From NCBI GenBank assembly GCA_022865725.1, contig JALHTP010000152.1, positions 1-5,163 of the forward strand: a stretch of DNA of 5,163 nt, in the 5' to 3' direction. The translations under genes were made by a program, and so were the position numbers. The notes under the pieces are model-generated. The model worked only from the letters and a program-made list of their open reading frames with translations. It did not search any database and was not told the DNA's origin. This stretch comes from Methyloceanibacter sp. (lineage in GTDB: Bacteria; Pseudomonadota; Alphaproteobacteria; Rhizobiales; Methyloligellaceae). This document shows positions 4,235-5,163 of the stretch, one piece after another (the first letter of the stretch is position 1; each line of letters opens with the position of its first letter).

Positions 4235-5163
4235 ATGCTTCACCAGGTCATCGAGACCCTGAATGCACGGGTGGCTTTGCGCCCGCGCTACGATAATTTC
4301 ATCGGCGGCAAATGGGTGGCGCCGGTCGACGGCAACTATTTCGACAATGTCAGCCCCATCACCGGCAAGTCGGTGTGTCAGGTCGCCCGCTCGCAAGCGG
4401 CCGACATCGAGCTTGCGCTCGACGCCGCGCATAAGGCGAAGGACGCCTGGGGCAAAACCTCGCCCGCTTCGCGCTCCGCCATCCTCAACAAGATCGCCGA
4501 CCGCATGGAAGAGAACCTCAAGGTGCTCGCCACGGTCGAGACCATCGACAACGGCAAACCGATCCGCGAGACGACCTTCGCCGACATTCCGCTGGCCATC
4601 GACCATTTCCGTTATTTCGCATCTTGCGTGCGCGCGCAGGAAGGCGCGCTGTCGGAGATCGATCACGACACCATCGCCTATCATTTTCACGAGCCGCTCG
4701 GCGTGGTCGCCCAGATCATCCCGTGGAACTTCCCGATCCTGATGGCGGTGTGGAAGCTCGCGCCCGCTCTTGCCGCCGGCAATTGCGTGGTGCTGAAGCC
4801 TGCCGAGCAGACGCCCATGTCGATCATGGTGCTCATGGACCTGATCGGCGATCTCCTGCCGCCTGGCGTGCTCAACGTGGTCAATGGTTTCGGGGTCGAG
4901 GCCGGCAAGCCGCTCGCCCAGAACAAGCGCATCGCCAAGGTGGCCTTCACCGGCGAGACCACGACGGGCCGGCTCATCATGCAATATGCGAGCGAGAATT
5001 TGATCCCGGTCACGCTCGAGCTCGGCGGCAAGTCGCCCAACATCTTCTTCGCCGACGTGATGGCCGAGGACGACGCCTTCCTCGACAAGGCGCTCGAAGG
5101 CTTCACCATGTTCGCGCTGAACCAGGGCGAGGTCTGCACCTGCCCCTCGCGCGCGCTGGTGCA
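4235..5163 (+). CDS. exaC: NAD-dependent acetaldehyde dehydrogenase, ExaC/AcoD type (3' truncated by window)
   Basis: The first 309 residues of an aldehyde dehydrogenase of about 506 aa are visible; the gene runs off the right edge. It oxidises acetaldehyde (and other short aldehydes) to the acid with NAD+ in the cytoplasm, as in ethanol or acetoin catabolism. Group signatures are YDNFIGGKWVAPVDG (19-33), ETIDNGKPIRET (102-113), and YHFHEPLGVVAQIIPWNFP (149-167, oxyanion Asn165). The NAD-site residues are LKPAE (187-191) and FTGETTTG (238-245), followed by the general base in LELGGK (Glu262) and the nucleophile in NQGEVCTCPSR (Cys301). All active-site residues present are intact. The ATG at 4235 has GGGAGGA 4 nt upstream. 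It is divergent from the small membrane-protein gene, and the FixK/FNR-type box upstream suggests oxygen-responsive control. Names used for such genes vary (exaC, acoD, aldB); the subfamily is confident, the exact substrate less so. Confidence 0.93.
   Translation, partial: MLHQVIETLNARVALRPRYDNFIGGKWVAPVDGNYFDNVSPITGKSVCQVARSQAADIELALDAAHKAKDAWGKTSPASRSAILNKIADRMEENLKVLATVETIDNGKPIRETTFADIPLAIDHFRYFASCVRAQEGALSEIDHDTIAYHFHEPLGVVAQIIPWNFPILMAVWKLAPALAAGNCVVLKPAEQTPMSIMVLMDLIGDLLPPGVLNVVNGFGVEAGKPLAQNKRIAKVAFTGETTTGRLIMQYASENLIPVTLELGGKSPNIFFADVMAEDDAFLDKALEGFTMFALNQGEVCTCPSRALV

Noticed and set aside
4214..4984. Antisense open frame (256 aa) opposite the aldehyde dehydrogenase
   Set aside because: The plus strand encodes an unmistakable ExaC-type enzyme throughout; the antisense product is low-complexity.

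Overview
The window is a GC-rich, densely coding stretch that looks like an alphaproteobacterial (probably Hyphomicrobiales) chromosome. The signs are the composition, an ExaC/AcoD-type aldehyde dehydrogenase of a form familiar in that group, a sequence fitting the EcfG general-stress promoter (GGAAC-N16-CGTT), and a FixK/FNR-type box. No rRNA, tRNA, CRISPR array, transposase or phage gene was seen.

Left region, 1-3883, plus strand. Four genes run the same way. Gene 1 (75-701) is an unrecognised 208-aa protein with a faint resemblance to a degenerate phospholipase-D half-domain. Gene 2 (770-2143, GTG start) is the most notable: an N-terminal nucleoside-deoxyribosyltransferase/TIR-like domain with its FYELG glutamate, fused to a TPR region carrying the GRIYKD...YPGVNAVTL signature of the MAP3K TRAFs-binding domain (DUF4071), the central regulatory region of animal ASK kinases. 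Gene 3 (2265-3218) is a Tat-targeted M43 (pappalysin/cytophagalysin-type) zinc metalloprotease. Gene 4 (3215-3883) overlaps it through a GTGA junction and encodes an unrecognised Sec-exported helical protein. A hairpin at the end of gene 4 is the only plausible terminator in this stretch, so the four genes could share a transcript, although the gaps of 68 and 121 bp leave room for internal promoters.

Right region, 3880-5163. A 62-aa single-pass membrane protein on the minus strand ends tail-to-tail with gene 4; the two genes share one CTAG as stop codons and the hairpin runs through both ends. Its upstream region has an EcfG-type promoter and a strong Shine-Dalgarno. The same divergent intergenic region holds a perfect FixK/FNR-type palindrome and then the start of an NAD-dependent acetaldehyde dehydrogenase (exaC/acoD type), which runs off the right edge with 309 residues visible, including the catalytic cysteine.

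How the genes may work together: gene 2 (perhaps with gene 1) fits the architecture of proposed bacterial NAD-signal or immune effectors related to the ASK signalosome. Genes 3 and 4 look like a co-translated exported protease and partner. The divergent region suggests that stress (EcfG) and low oxygen (FixK/FNR) control the small membrane protein and the dehydrogenase. These functional links are inference; the motifs and gene layout are read directly.
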